A DNA stretch of 64,000 nt from an uncultured Gammaproteobacteria bacterium (GCA_902559355.1 CACEHM010000002.1:107246-171245), one strand, 5' to 3'. Positions 11,658 to 22,369 are shown, numbered from the stretch's first letter. The notes: generated by a model not told the origin, from the sequence alone. Translations and numbers: made by a program.

Positions 11658-13825
11658 TGTCAGAAAAAGACAACATAAAACTTAAAACGGATACTTTATC
11701 TTCAAGGAAAAGTAGCGCTTCAGTGGGCGTACATGTCAAAAGAAAAAGAAAGATTATTGCTAAGCCAGCATCAAAAGACTCATTAAAAAAAAATGACGTT
11801 TCCGTTTTAAAAAAAGAAGTTAAAAATTCCTCTCCACTAATAAAAACAAATAACGAAAAAAAAGTTAAAACATTAGTTAAAGTTAGTGAAGCACCAACAC
11901 AGGATATTAAGCCTTCAAAAAAACAAAAAATTAATAAAGATGAAAAAATTGAAAAAATGGAGAGCAAAGAGCTTCATCTTAAATCACCCAAACAAAAAAA
12001 AGATAAAAATAAAAAGAACAAAAATCATATCAAAGATATAGCTCCAACTCATAAGTTTGAAAAGCCAACCGAACCTGTAAAAAGAGATGTGAAAATAAGT
12101 CAATCTATGACGGTAGCTGAACTTGCTAATCAGATGGCTTTGAAAAATACCGATCTTATATCAAAAATGATGAGCTTGGGAGTTATGGCTACTGTAAACC
12201 AATCTCTAGATCAAGATACAGCAATTCTTATAACAGAAGAAATAGGACACAACCCAGTTATACAAAAAGAGAATGAAGATGATATTACACAACCAGAAAA
12301 GATAAAAATAACTGATGGAAAAGCTCGTGCTCCAATAGTAACAATTATGGGCCATGTAGATCATGGTAAAACTTCACTGCTAGACTATATCAGAAAGTCA
12401 AAAATTACTGAGTCTGAATCTGGCGGAATTACACAACATGTTGGTGCATACAGAGTCAAAACTAACAATGGTGAAATAGCTTTTCTTGATACACCTGGAC
12501 ATGCCGCATTCACCAGTATGAGGGCTAGGGGCGCTCAAGTAACTGATATAGTAATACTTGTTGTTTCAGCAGATGACGGAGTAATGCCTCAAACTGAAGA
12601 GGCTATTGAGCATGCTAGAGCAGCGGGGGTACCATTAATAGTTGCTATAAACAAAATTGATAAAGAAAATGCTGATCAAGAAAAAGTTAAAAATGATTTA
12701 GCAGCAAAGAATGTAATTCCTGAGGAATGGGGTGGTGAAACAATTTTTATCCCTATATCTGCACTTACTGGAGAAGGTGTCGATACCCTTTTAGATTCTG
12801 TTGTTCTGCAGGCTGAAATTCTAGAACTGAAAGCTCATGACACTGGCCCTGCCACAGGCGTTGTAATTGAATCGTCACTAGATAAAGGTAAAGGACCTGT
12901 TGCAACCGTATTGATTCAAAATGGTATATTAAATATGAAAGATTTTGTTCTAGTCGGTCAAACATTTGGAAGAGTAAGAGCTCTTTTCAATGAGTTTGGT
13001 AAACCGGTTAACAATGCAGGACCAAGTACTCCTGTAGTTATTACTGGTTTGTCTGCTACACCAAATGTGGGTGATCAGTTAATATCAACAGATGATGAGA
13101 AAAAAGTCAAAGAAATTGCATCTACAAGAGAGAAAAAACAAAAAGAAATTGACATGCAAAGCAAACAAAAGAATTTTTCAATAGAATCATTTGGTGATGC
13201 TAATGGTACTAAAAAAATTATAAACTATCTAGTAAAGACTGATGTTCAAGGTAGCTGTGAGGCTATTTTAAATAGCTTACAATCTATAGAAAATCCAGAT
13301 GTTGGTTTAGAGATAATATATAGCGGTGTTGGTGGCATAACGGAATCAGATATCAATTTAGCTCTAAGTGCACAGGCTCATGTAATAGGATTTAATGTAA
13401 GGGCAGATAGTAAAGCTAAAAAATTAATCGAATCACACGATATACCCTTACAATACTTTAGCATAATTTACGATTTAATAGATGCTGTGAAATTTGACTT
13501 GTCTGGTGAACTTGAACCAGAGGTTAAAGAAGAAATTATAGGTATAGCTACGGTTAAAGATGTATTTCGTTCATCAAAGCTTGGCGCAATAGCAGGAACT
13601 ATAGTATCAGAAGGAACAATTCAAAAAGATCAACCCATAAGAGTATTACGCGAAAATACAGTTATTTATGAGGGAGAGCTAGAATCTTTAAGAAGGTTTA
13701 AAGAAGATGTTAAGGAAGTTAAAAGCGGAACAGAATGCGGTATTGGCGTTAAGGACTATAATGATATCAAGTCTGGTGATCAGATAGAAGTTTACAAGAG
13801 AACTGAAATCAAGCGCTCTGTTTAA
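11657..13825 (+). CDS. infB: Translation initiation factor IF-2
   Basis: GTPase that brings initiator fMet-tRNA to the 30S subunit and promotes subunit joining. The first 150 residues are a lysine-rich, low-complexity linker, shorter than in E. coli; then comes an IF2-N domain and the GTPase domain with G1 GHVDHGKT, G3 DTPGHAAF and G4 NKID. C-terminal domains II-IV end with the tRNA-binding region (SGTECGIGVKDYNDIKSGD). At 722 aa it is on the compact side. A GGAATA element precedes the ATG within nusA. Confidence 0.97.
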   Translation: MSEKDNIKLKTDTLSSRKSSASVGVHVKRKRKIIAKPASKDSLKKNDVSVLKKEVKNSSPLIKTNNEKKVKTLVKVSEAPTQDIKPSKKQKINKDEKIEKMESKELHLKSPKQKKDKNKKNKNHIKDIAPTHKFEKPTEPVKRDVKISQSMTVAELANQMALKNTDLISKMMSLGVMATVNQSLDQDTAILITEEIGHNPVIQKENEDDITQPEKIKITDGKARAPIVTIMGHVDHGKTSLLDYIRKSKITESESGGITQHVGAYRVKTNNGEIAFLDTPGHAAFTSMRARGAQVTDIVILVVSADDGVMPQTEEAIEHARAAGVPLIVAINKIDKENADQEKVKNDLAAKNVIPEEWGGETIFIPISALTGEGVDTLLDSVVLQAEILELKAHDTGPATGVVIESSLDKGKGPVATVLIQNGILNMKDFVLVGQTFGRVRALFNEFGKPVNNAGPSTPVVITGLSATPNVGDQLISTDDEKKVKEIASTREKKQKEIDMQSKQKNFSIESFGDANGTKKIINYLVKTDVQGSCEAILNSLQSIENPDVGLEIIYSGVGGITESDINLALSAQAHVIGFNVRADSKAKKLIESHDIPLQYFSIIYDLIDAVKFDLSGELEPEVKEEIIGIATVKDVFRSSKLGAIAGTIVSEGTIQKDQPIRVLRENTVIYEGELESLRRFKEDVKEVKSGTECGIGVKDYNDIKSGDQIEVYKRTEIKRSV

Positions 13826-13826
13826 A

Positions 13827-14156
13827 ATGAGCAGAATGCATAAAATTGAAGATCTTCTTCATAAAGAAATTGCCAGTATAATCGTTACTAAAATAGATAA
13901 TCAGGATGTTAAAAATACTGTAACTATCACTGACATAAAAGTCAGCAAAGATATCCGTAGTGCTATAGTATATTTTACAACTTTAAAAAATGATTTTAAG
14001 AAAATTGAAAAAATAATGAACACACTCAAACCAACAATCAAATTCTATCTATCAAAAAATGTACATCTTAAAAGAATTCCAGATTTTAAATTTATTTTTG
14101 ATGACACAGTAATTAAGGGACAAAAAATTAATACTCTTCTTAATTCACTCAAGTAA
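13827..14156 (+). CDS. rbfA: Ribosome-binding factor A
   Basis: Cold-shock-associated 30S assembly factor with a single KH-like domain. The 109-aa protein begins MSRMHKIEDLLHKEIASII and carries VTITDIKVSKDIRSAIVYF and LKRIPDFKFIFDDTV, the family landmarks. It lies one base after infB and before truB, the usual order. No abnormalities. Confidence 0.93.
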   Translation: MSRMHKIEDLLHKEIASIIVTKIDNQDVKNTVTITDIKVSKDIRSAIVYFTTLKNDFKKIEKIMNTLKPTIKFYLSKNVHLKRIPDFKFIFDDTVIKGQKINTLLNSLK

Positions 14157-14163
14157 TTGATTT

Positions 14164-15045
14164 GTGATTAACGGAATAATTTTACTTAATAAATATAAAT
14201 TTGTAACTTCAAACAAGGTTCTTACTCTTTTTAAAAGAAAACTAAAAATAAAAAAAGCAGGATTACTAGGAATATTAGATCCACTAGCTACAGGCGTCCT
14301 TCCTATAGTTATTGGTGAAGCTACAAAATATATTACTTATATTGAAAGCAATAAAAAAAGTTATAATGTTAAATGTAAGCTTGGTGTATATAGTGAATGT
14401 GGAGATTTTGAGTCCAAACCTATCGAATTCGGTGATGAAAAATTAATTATACATAATCTGCAAGAACATACAATTAAAGACACTCTAGCTAAATTTATTG
14501 GTGACTATACTCAAGTTCCGCCAATGTTCAGTAGCACAAAATATAATGGAAAACCTCTTTACACCTATGCTCGCAAAAATATTGAAATCAAACGTGAACC
14601 CAAAAATAGACAAATTCATAAAATAAAATTTATATCTCTTAAATCAAATATTTTAGAATTTTCAGTTGTTTGTTCTTCTGGTACATATATTAGAACACTT
14701 GTACAAGATATTTCAAAAAAATGGGACTTACACTCATGTTTATATAGTTTGCATAGATCCAATGTAGAACCTTTTGAGGATTTTGATAATGTTACGCTAG
14801 AAAATTTAACTACCAAGAACTTTCATGAGCACTTAATTACAATACCTACTATGTTATCAAAACTGCCAAGATTATTGTGCACTGAGGAAGAGATAAATAA
14901 GTTGTACAATGGACTTTATATAGAAAAAAATGTAAATACTACATCAAAGTCGCTTCATAGGATTACAAGCAGAGATGATATATTTCACGGTGTTGGATTT
15001 TTTAAAGAAAATTATCTATATCCTAAAAGATTGATGAAAAGATGA
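14164..15045 (+). CDS. truB: tRNA pseudouridine(55) synthase
   Basis: Makes pseudouridine 55 in the T loop of tRNAs. The catalytic Asp lies in GILDPLATGVLPIVIGEATK, and the later motifs YTQVPPMFSSTKYNGKPLY and CSSGTYIRTLVQDI are conserved. The segment before the Asp reads AGLLG where most TruB proteins have GHTG, an uncommon substitution. The only reasonable start is GTG at 14164, giving MINGIILLNKYKFVTSNKVL. At 293 aa it is near normal length with a divergent C-terminal region. Confidence 0.93.
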   Translation: MINGIILLNKYKFVTSNKVLTLFKRKLKIKKAGLLGILDPLATGVLPIVIGEATKYITYIESNKKSYNVKCKLGVYSECGDFESKPIEFGDEKLIIHNLQEHTIKDTLAKFIGDYTQVPPMFSSTKYNGKPLYTYARKNIEIKREPKNRQIHKIKFISLKSNILEFSVVCSSGTYIRTLVQDISKKWDLHSCLYSLHRSNVEPFEDFDNVTLENLTTKNFHEHLITIPTMLSKLPRLLCTEEEINKLYNGLYIEKNVNTTSKSLHRITSRDDIFHGVGFFKENYLYPKRLMKR

Positions 15046-15110
15046 TATTTAGTTTGTAATAGTGCAGGGACATGATAAAATCCACACGTTAAAGAAATAG
15101 AAAAGAAAAT

Positions 15111-15380
15111 ATGGCATTAAATAATGAAACAAAAGCTGAAATTATAAAGAAATTTAAACAGTCTGATGGTGACTGCGGTTCTAGTTCAGTCCAGATAGCT
15201 CTTCTTACAGAAAATATCAATAAGCTTTCTGATCACTTTAATAAAAATAAAAAAGATAATCACTCAAGGTTGGGTCTTTTGAAGATGATCATGAAAAGAA
15301 GATCTCTAATGAGATACCTAAAAAGAACAGATATAACTACATATGAAAAGCTAATCAAAGAACTAGGACTAAGAAAATAA
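15111..15380 (+). CDS. rpsO: 30S ribosomal protein S15
   Basis: Primary 16S rRNA-binding protein of the 30S platform. The 89-aa protein has the expected motifs ([39 protein letters not shown]). A 65-base leader lies upstream after truB and may hold the autoregulatory structure known in E. coli, but I did not identify a pseudoknot. Its stop overlaps the pnp start by one base. Confidence 0.96.
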   Translation: MALNNETKAEIIKKFKQSDGDCGSSSVQIALLTENINKLSDHFNKNKKDNHSRLGLLKMIMKRRSLMRYLKRTDITTYEKLIKELGLRK

Positions 15381-17452
15381 TGCAAACAAAAGAATTTAAA
15401 TTAGGTTCCCAAACAGTAAAAATAGATACAGGTCTCATAGCAAAGCAGGCAAATGCATCGGTAACCGTAGAAATAGATGGTACAGTCATTTTGGGTACGC
15501 TTGTCGCCTCATCAGAACCTAACACAAGAGATTTTTTCCCTTTAACAGTAAATTATAATGAAAAGTCTTATGCTGCAGGTAAAATACCTGGAAGTTTTTT
15601 TAAACGAGAAGGAAGACCAAGTGAAAAGGAAACATTAATAAGTCGTTTGATTGATAGACCTCTTAGACCTTTATTTGCCGCGACTTACAATCAAGAAGTT
15701 CAAATAGTTTTAACATTAATGTCATACAATCCAGAAATAGATCCTGAAGTTCCAGCATTAATTGCCGCATCAACATGTGTGAAGCTTGCGGGCTTACCAT
15801 TTAATGGAACATTGGGTGCAGTTAAAGTTGGTTATGAAAATAATGAATATGTTCTCAACCCTACATCATCACAGCTTGAGACATCTCTCTTAGATTTGAC
15901 AGTAGCTGGGACAAATAATGCTGTCCTCATGGTTGAGTCAGAGGCTAAAGAACTTACTGAAAAACAAATGCTAGATGCTGTTAATTTTGGACATGACAAA
16001 ATGCAGGATATTATAAAAGCTATCGATGAATTAGTAAGTGAAGTGGGTGTAAATGTTATGGAAGCAGAACCTGCAGAGGATAACTCAGAGTTATACAATT
16101 CTTTAAAAACAAAATATGGCAATGAAATATCTGATGCATATCAAATAACTATCAAGCAAGATAGATATGAGAAACTATCAACATTAAAAGAGGATATAAT
16201 GTCTAAAGAAGTTTCTGATGAAGACGATAATTCAGACAAATTATCTGCAGTTTTTAATGATTTAAAAAAAGATATTGTTAGAGAAAGAATTCTAAGTGGT
16301 GAAAAAAGAATTGACGGAAGAGATAATTCGACAGTAAGACCTATATCAGTTCAAACAGGTGTCTTACCGAGGACTCATGGTTCTGCGTTATTCACTAGAG
16401 GCGAGACCCAAGCTTTAGTAGTCGCTACATTAGGCACAAATAAGGATGCTCAAATAATTGATTCACTAAACGGCAGAGTTGACGACCCATTTATTTTTCA
16501 TTATAACTTCCCACCATATTCTGTTGGAGAAATTGGAATGATTGGTTCACCAAAAAGAAGAGAAATTGGTCATGGAAAGCTCGCTAGAAGAGGCGTACAA
16601 GCAGTGATGCCATCTTTAGAAGATTTTCCATACACAATTAGAGTTGTATCAGAAATTACTGAATCAAATGGTTCTAGCTCCATGGCTTCAGTATGTGGTT
16701 CAAGCTTGGCAATGATGGATGCTGGTATTCCTTTAAAAGGCCCTGTCGCAGGTATTGCTATGGGTTTAGTAAAAGAAGGTGATAGACATGTAGTTCTTAC
16801 TGATATTCTTGGTGATGAGGATCATTTAGGTGATATGGATTTTAAGGTAGCAGGAACTGAATCTGGAATTAATGCACTTCAAATGGATATAAAAATTGAT
16901 GGTATTACTTCAGATATTATGGAAACAGCATTAAGTCAAGCAAAAGAAGCCAGACTACATATTCTAAATGAAATGAATAAAGAGTTAAGCGAACCAAGAG
17001 GCGATGTATCACAATTTGCACCTAGATATACTACAATGAAAGTCGACCAATCGAAGATTGCTGAGGTTATTGGTAAGGGCGGTGCAGTTATTAAATCAAT
17101 AGTCGAGCAGACCGGAGCAGTAATAGATATAAATGATGATGGCGTCATTAAAATTGCCGCGTCTGATCAATCAAAAAGCGATCATGCAAAGTCAATAATA
17201 GAGGAAATCACAGCTGGTCCACAAGTTGATAAAATTTACGAAGGTAAAGTAGCAAAAATAATGGACTTTGGGGCATTTGTAGCAATTACACCTAACAAGG
17301 ATGGTCTAGTTCACATATCACAAATCAGTGAAGACAGAGTCAAAGATGTTAAAGATGTATTATCTGAAGGTGATATGGTTAAGGTTAGAGTTCTTGAAGT
17401 TGATAAACAAGGAAGAGTAAAATTAACAATGAAAGGAATAGATCAAAGCTAG
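15380..17452 (+). CDS. pnp: Polyribonucleotide nucleotidyltransferase (PNPase)
   Basis: Phosphorolytic 3'-5' exoribonuclease that works in mRNA turnover. The 690-aa sequence shows two RNase PH domains ([20 protein letters not shown] in the first, [19 protein letters not shown] and [20 protein letters not shown] in the second), a KH domain ([18 protein letters not shown]) and a C-terminal S1 domain ([20 protein letters not shown]). Coupled to rpsO as in most proteobacteria. It converges on dksA with only seven bases between the stop codons. Confidence 0.97.
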   Translation: MQTKEFKLGSQTVKIDTGLIAKQANASVTVEIDGTVILGTLVASSEPNTRDFFPLTVNYNEKSYAAGKIPGSFFKREGRPSEKETLISRLIDRPLRPLFAATYNQEVQIVLTLMSYNPEIDPEVPALIAASTCVKLAGLPFNGTLGAVKVGYENNEYVLNPTSSQLETSLLDLTVAGTNNAVLMVESEAKELTEKQMLDAVNFGHDKMQDIIKAIDELVSEVGVNVMEAEPAEDNSELYNSLKTKYGNEISDAYQITIKQDRYEKLSTLKEDIMSKEVSDEDDNSDKLSAVFNDLKKDIVRERILSGEKRIDGRDNSTVRPISVQTGVLPRTHGSALFTRGETQALVVATLGTNKDAQIIDSLNGRVDDPFIFHYNFPPYSVGEIGMIGSPKRREIGHGKLARRGVQAVMPSLEDFPYTIRVVSEITESNGSSSMASVCGSSLAMMDAGIPLKGPVAGIAMGLVKEGDRHVVLTDILGDEDHLGDMDFKVAGTESGINALQMDIKIDGITSDIMETALSQAKEARLHILNEMNKELSEPRGDVSQFAPRYTTMKVDQSKIAEVIGKGGAVIKSIVEQTGAVIDINDDGVIKIAASDQSKSDHAKSIIEEITAGPQVDKIYEGKVAKIMDFGAFVAITPNKDGLVHISQISEDRVKDVKDVLSEGDMVKVRVLEVDKQGRVKLTMKGIDQS

Positions 17453-17459
17453 CCTTGAA

Positions 17460-17891
17460 TCAATCCATCTGAGTTTTTTCTAACTTTTCATGCCTTTCTT
17501 GAGCTTCAATTGAAAGAGTAGCTATAGGCCTAGCCTCTAATCTTTTTATTCCGATTGGTTCACCTGTATCCTCACAGTAACCATAAGATCCATCATCTAT
17601 ACGATTAAGAGCTTGGTCAATTTTTGATATTAACTTTCTTTCTCTATCACGTGTTCGTAATTCTAATCTAAATTCTTCCTCTTGTGTTGCTGCATCATTT
17701 GGATCTGATAATTTAGATGAGTCTTGTTTCATATGATCCATTGTTTTCTCAGCTTCTGTCATCAGTAATTTTTTCCATGAATAAAGAATATTTTTAAAGT
17801 GATCAATTTGCTCTAAAGACATATAGTCTTCACCTTTTTTAGGTTTATAGGGTTTGAAATTAAGATATTTCTCTAAATTGGATGTAGCCAT
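17460..17891 (-). CDS. dksA: DksA family RNA polymerase-binding regulator lacking a full zinc site
   Basis: Binds the secondary channel of RNA polymerase and, with ppGpp, adjusts transcription of ribosomal and amino-acid genes. The coiled coil is present, and the tip acidic pair region reads DPNDAATQEEEF. The C-terminal domain reads YGYCEDTGEPIGIKRLEARP, then TLSIEAQERHEK: only one of the four zinc-ligand cysteines of E. coli DksA remains (CxxT and SxxA). This pattern resembles alphaproteobacterial DksA and zinc-independent paralogues such as Pseudomonas DksA2 (recalled). It is 47 bases after xseA on the same strand, probably one transcription unit. Length 143 aa is normal. Confidence 0.92.
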   Translation of the reverse strand: MATSNLEKYLNFKPYKPKKGEDYMSLEQIDHFKNILYSWKKLLMTEAEKTMDHMKQDSSKLSDPNDAATQEEEFRLELRTRDRERKLISKIDQALNRIDDGSYGYCEDTGEPIGIKRLEARPIATLSIEAQERHEKLEKTQMD

Positions 17892-17938
17892 ACCGATAGA
17901 TTATTTTGCTATTTGTTTAGCTTCATAGCAAGTCTTTT

Positions 17939-19261
17939 TTACTCTTTTCTCTTAACTTTTATTAAACCATCAGATACTTGTATTACAAGCTCACATTGGG
18001 GTTTAACATCATTAATACTTTTTACAATTTTATTATTTTTATCTTTTACAATTGCATAACCTTTGTTCAATATTAAATTAGGGTTAATTTGTTTTATTTG
18101 CTGAACTTTAAGATTAAGAAATTCTTTGTTAGCAATAATATTTGAATCTAAAGATTTTTTTATATTTTTATATAATTTATTGATATCAATATTATAATCA
18201 TCAACACTCATTAATATCTCTTTCATTAACTTGATCTGTCTATCTTTACAATCTTGTACAGACTTATGATTTAATTTAATTTTATTATCTATTACTCTAT
18301 GCAATAATTTTCTCTGCTGGATAAATTCTTTCGAAAAATCAATAATGATCTTAATAGGCTTGCTCATCTTAATAATAGTTAAAAAACCTTTTAATTTATT
18401 TTGCAATGAAATAATTAAATTATTAATTCGTTTTATAAATGAGATCTCAATATAATGTATGTCTTGTTTAAGTGTTTGGATGTCTGGAACTGATTTGATA
18501 GCTGCAGCTGTCGGAGTTTCTTGTGCACAGTCTGATGCATAATCTGCAAGAGTTATATCTGGTTTATGTCCAATCCCTGTAACCGTGGGTATTGATGAGG
18601 CAGAAATCTCTCTTACTAAATCTTCATCATTAAATGCCATTAGATCTTGAAGTGAACCGCCACCTCGCACGATTAAAATGACTTGAACGATAGCATCTTT
18701 ATTTATTCTTTTGAGTTGTTTAATTAAATTTCTTGGAGCCAAATCACCTTGAACTATAGATGGATATACATAAAGTTTTGATAAAGGATATTTTTCGTTT
18801 AATTTGGAGCAAACATCTTTTAAAGCATGGCTATCTTGTGCTGTTAATATCCCTATTGCATCAGGATATTTAGGTAAATCTTTTTTTTTATCAAAGATAC
18901 CCTCATAAGATAATTTCTTTTTAATTTTTTCTATTTCTTTTTTTATGAACCCATCACCAAACTCTGATAATTCAATTATATTGAGTTGAAATTGTGCAAA
19001 ACCAGCATAAAAATCTACTCTAGCTGAAACTATTACTTCTTTATGAAGATATTCAGATAAATCAAGACTATTTAAAGACCCTTTCCACATAACGCAGCTA
19101 ACTGTACTACTTGATTTGCTATCTCTTAATTTAAAATATTGATGACCTCTTGAGGACCTATAATCTGATATCTCACCTTTGACCGTAATAGGGTACTGAA
19201 AAGCAAGTAGCATTGCTTCTCTAGCCTCAGTATTAAGTTCAGAAACACTATATATTTTCAT
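17939..19261 (-). CDS. xseA: Exodeoxyribonuclease VII large subunit
   Basis: Catalytic/large subunit of ExoVII, which degrades single-stranded DNA in repair. An N-terminal OB-fold (ITVKGEISDYRSSRGHQYFK) is followed by the conserved catalytic domain (IGILTAQDSHALKDV, ILIVRGGGSLQDLMAFNDE, TGIGHKPDITLADYASD, CAQETPTAAA) and a long helical C-terminal region. At 440 aa it matches the family. It is divergent from guaB, a gammaproteobacterial neighbourhood, with a 42-base shared upstream region. xseB is not in the window. Confidence 0.96.
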   Translation of the reverse strand: MKIYSVSELNTEAREAMLLAFQYPITVKGEISDYRSSRGHQYFKLRDSKSSSTVSCVMWKGSLNSLDLSEYLHKEVIVSARVDFYAGFAQFQLNIIELSEFGDGFIKKEIEKIKKKLSYEGIFDKKKDLPKYPDAIGILTAQDSHALKDVCSKLNEKYPLSKLYVYPSIVQGDLAPRNLIKQLKRINKDAIVQVILIVRGGGSLQDLMAFNDEDLVREISASSIPTVTGIGHKPDITLADYASDCAQETPTAAAIKSVPDIQTLKQDIHYIEISFIKRINNLIISLQNKLKGFLTIIKMSKPIKIIIDFSKEFIQQRKLLHRVIDNKIKLNHKSVQDCKDRQIKLMKEILMSVDDYNIDINKLYKNIKKSLDSNIIANKEFLNLKVQQIKQINPNLILNKGYAIVKDKNNKIVKSINDVKPQCELVIQVSDGLIKVKRKE

Positions 19262-19292
19262 TTTTTAACTTTTCGTAAATAGGTATTCTATG

Positions 19293-19298
19293 TATAAT
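19293..19298 (+). promoter_or_regulatory. -10 box of a likely leaderless guaB promoter
   Basis: TGTATAAT is an extended -10 match (TATAAT at 19293-19298). The guaB ATG begins six bases after it, where transcription would start, so the transcript would have essentially no 5' untranslated region. No convincing -35 box is seen (TTTTCG at the 17-base spacing), but an extended -10 can compensate. No Shine-Dalgarno sequence precedes the ATG, which agrees with leaderless translation. Confidence 0.5.
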
Positions 19299-19303
19299 AT
19301 AGA

Positions 19304-20794
19304 ATGGTAGGTACAACACATCAATCACGAAACAAAGTATTTTCTGGAGAAGCTCTAGCTTTTGATGATGTCTTACTCGTGCCTTCTTACTCTGATATTT
19401 TACCAATAAATGTAAATTTATCATCTTTTTTGACTAAATCTATAGAATTAAAAACTCCTATAGTATCAGCTGCAATGGATACAGTCACAGAATCAAAAAT
19501 GGCTATCACACTTGCGAGTGAAGGAGGGATAGGAGTCATACATAAAAATTTATCTATAGAAGACCAAGCTAAACAAGTAAGATTTGTAAAAAAATATGAA
19601 AGCGGCGTAATAAACAATCCTGTTACTGCCAATGCGAATTCAACAGTTTCTGAGATTAATAAAATTACAGAACGATTTGGCATATCAGGTGTGCCAATAG
19701 TAGATAATAAAAATCTGATTGGTATTGTCACTAATAGGGACTTAAGATTTGTGGAAAACTCAAATACAAAAGTATCATCTATAATGACTCCTAAAGACAA
19801 GTTGATTACCGTGACAGAAAATTATACTAAAAATAAAGTTATAGATTTATTAAGAGAAAATAGAATTGAAAAGGTATTAATTGTTAACAGGAAATATCAA
19901 TTAAAAGGAATGATTACTTTTAAAGATATACAAAAATCATCTACATACCCTAATGCATCAAAAGATAAGAATGGAAGTTTGTTAGTTGGCGCAGCTGTCA
20001 GCACAAGTAAAGAATCCTATGAAAGAATTGATGCCTTAGTTAGAGAAAATGTTGACGTGATTACTATTGATACTGCTCATGGACACTCTAAATCTGTTAT
20101 TGATACTTTAAAATATATTAAAAAGAAACATCCTGCTCAACAAGTAATAGTCGGCAATATTGCGACTGCTGATGCTGCTGAACTTTTAATCAAGAATGGT
20201 GCAGATGCAATAAAAGTAGGAATAGGCCCTGGCTCCATTTGCACTACGAGAATAGTAGCTGGAGTTGGCGTGCCGCAACTTTCAGCAATCTATAATTGTT
20301 CTAAAATAGCAAGTAAACATAAAATTCCATTAATAGCAGATGGAGGAATACGATATTCAGGTGATATTGCAAAAGCAATAGCTGCTGGTGCTGACTCTGT
20401 TATGTTAGGAGGCCTTCTTGCAGGTACGGACGAATCACCAGGTGAAGTTGAGATGTTTGAGGGAAGAACCTATAAATCTTATCGTGGTATGGGATCAATT
20501 GGAGCTATGCAAAGCGGTTCTAAAGACAGATATTTTCAAGATCACCAAAGTGAAAGTAAAAAACTTATACCAGAGGGCATAGAAGGAAGAGTTCCATATA
20601 AAGGAACAATGAAAACAATTCTCCATCAATTAACAGGTGGGTTGCGATCAAGTATGGGATATTTAGGTTGTAAAAATATAAAATTAATGAAAACAAAAAC
20701 CAATTTTATAAAAATATCTAATTCTTCAAAAATAGAAAGTCATACTCATGATGTTGCAATTGTTAAAGAGCCCCCAAATTATCAACCTAAATAA
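19304..20794 (+). CDS. guaB: Inosine-5'-monophosphate dehydrogenase
   Basis: Oxidises IMP to XMP with NAD, the committed step of GMP synthesis. The sequence has the TIM-barrel start [17 protein letters not shown], a pair of CBS domains (about 100-215), the catalytic loop [18 protein letters not shown] with the active-site Cys, the flap [17 protein letters not shown] and [14 protein letters not shown]. At 496 aa it is a full-length enzyme. Its stop overlaps guaA by one base. An N-terminal extension of about 12 residues before the conserved region is odd, but the promoter position supports this ATG. Confidence 0.97.
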   Translation: MVGTTHQSRNKVFSGEALAFDDVLLVPSYSDILPINVNLSSFLTKSIELKTPIVSAAMDTVTESKMAITLASEGGIGVIHKNLSIEDQAKQVRFVKKYESGVINNPVTANANSTVSEINKITERFGISGVPIVDNKNLIGIVTNRDLRFVENSNTKVSSIMTPKDKLITVTENYTKNKVIDLLRENRIEKVLIVNRKYQLKGMITFKDIQKSSTYPNASKDKNGSLLVGAAVSTSKESYERIDALVRENVDVITIDTAHGHSKSVIDTLKYIKKKHPAQQVIVGNIATADAAELLIKNGADAIKVGIGPGSICTTRIVAGVGVPQLSAIYNCSKIASKHKIPLIADGGIRYSGDIAKAIAAGADSVMLGGLLAGTDESPGEVEMFEGRTYKSYRGMGSIGAMQSGSKDRYFQDHQSESKKLIPEGIEGRVPYKGTMKTILHQLTGGLRSSMGYLGCKNIKLMKTKTNFIKISNSSKIESHTHDVAIVKEPPNYQPK

Positions 20795-22338
20795 TGATAT
20801 CTGAAAGAGATTTAATTCTAATTTTAGATTTTGGTTCTCAATACACACAGTTGATTGCGAGGCGGATACGTGAACAGGGAATTTATAGCCTAGTAAAATC
20901 ATATGATACTGATATTAGTGAAATAAAGAATTTGAACCCTAGAGGTATAATTTTAAGTGGTGGACCAAATTCTGTAAACTTCAAGAAAACGCTTAAACCT
21001 AATAAAGAAATATTTTCTTTAGAGATACCTATATTAGGTATATGTTATGGCATGCAATTGCTTTCCAAAGAATTTGGGGGAAAGGTAATTAAATCAAGCA
21101 AAAAAGAATTTGGTGACTCAAAGTTAATAATCAGAAAAAAATCTAAACTATTTAAAGATATTAAAATTAATGTAGAACATAAAGTTTGGATGAGTCATTC
21201 AGATAAAGTGATTAATGCTCCTTTGAACTTTACTAAAATAGGAGAAAGTACAAATTCAAAAATTGCAGCATTTGAAAATACAACTACAGATATTTTTGGA
21301 ATTCAATTTCATCCCGAAGTAACACATACATCTATTGGGAAAAAAATACTTAAAAACTTTATTTTGATTTGTAAATGCAAGAAGTCATGGACAGCTAGTA
21401 AAATTAGTAAAGAGATGATTCATAAAATTAAATCAGATATTGGAGATGATAAAGTTATACTTGCGCTATCTGGAGGTGTCGATTCTTCAGTTGTAGCAGC
21501 AATATTAAGTAAAGCTATTGGTAAGCACTTATCATGTATTTTCATTGATACTGGATTATTGAGAAAAAATGAAATAATTGAAGTAAAAAATATCACTTCA
21601 TCGTTAAAAATAAATCTTACAACTGTCGATGCTTCAAGAAAATTCTTGTTAGCTCTTCGTGGAGTTAAGGACCCGGAGAAAAAGAGAAAAATTATTGGGA
21701 AGTGCTTTATAGATGTCTTTAATGCTGAAGCTAAAAAAATTAAAAATGTTAAATATCTTGGCCAAGGAACAATTTATCCTGATGTAATTGAATCATCATC
21801 AAAAAATTCTGAATCAGATGTTATTAAATCACATCATAATGTTGGCGGTCTCCCTAAAAAAATGAAATTAAAGCTTGTTGAACCTATAAGAGATTTATTT
21901 AAAGACGAAGTGAGAAGGGTAGGTCTTGAGCTTGGTTTACCTAAAGCTTTGATTAACAGACATCCATTCCCAGGTCCAGGTTTAGCAGTTCGAATACTTG
22001 GAGAGATCAATCATGAGAAGATAAAAATCCTTCAAGAAGTAGATTATATCTTTATTGACGAATTAAGGAATCAAAATTTATATAATAAAATAGATCAAGC
22101 TTTAGCAGTCTTAATACCCTCAAAATCTGTAGGTGTTATGGGTGATAAGAGACAGTATGGATATGTTATTGCGTTGAGAGCAGTGAACACCACAGATTTT
22201 ATGACTGCAACAGCTTGTCATATAAGTCATCAAACTTTAAATAATATTTCTACAAGAATAGTAAATGAAGTCAACGGTGTAGCAAGAGTAGTTTATGATA
22301 TTACATCAAAGCCACCTGGAACAATAGAGTGGGAATAA
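20794..22338 (+). CDS. guaA: GMP synthase (glutamine-hydrolysing)
   Basis: Converts XMP to GMP using glutamine and ATP. The N-terminal class I amidotransferase domain contains LGICYGMQLL (catalytic Cys) and FHPEVTHT (catalytic His). The ATP-pyrophosphatase domain contains the P-loop ALSGGVDSSV, and the C-terminal dimerisation domain has HPFPGPGLAVRILGE and ends SKPPGTIEWE. At 514 aa it is slightly shorter than E. coli GuaA (525). It forms an operon with guaB. Confidence 0.97.
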   Translation: MISERDLILILDFGSQYTQLIARRIREQGIYSLVKSYDTDISEIKNLNPRGIILSGGPNSVNFKKTLKPNKEIFSLEIPILGICYGMQLLSKEFGGKVIKSSKKEFGDSKLIIRKKSKLFKDIKINVEHKVWMSHSDKVINAPLNFTKIGESTNSKIAAFENTTTDIFGIQFHPEVTHTSIGKKILKNFILICKCKKSWTASKISKEMIHKIKSDIGDDKVILALSGGVDSSVVAAILSKAIGKHLSCIFIDTGLLRKNEIIEVKNITSSLKINLTTVDASRKFLLALRGVKDPEKKRKIIGKCFIDVFNAEAKKIKNVKYLGQGTIYPDVIESSSKNSESDVIKSHHNVGGLPKKMKLKLVEPIRDLFKDEVRRVGLELGLPKALINRHPFPGPGLAVRILGEINHEKIKILQEVDYIFIDELRNQNLYNKIDQALAVLIPSKSVGVMGDKRQYGYVIALRAVNTTDFMTATACHISHQTLNNISTRIVNEVNGVARVVYDITSKPPGTIEWE

Positions 22339-22369
22339 GCCTTTAGCGTTCAAAATTATTTTAGATTAT

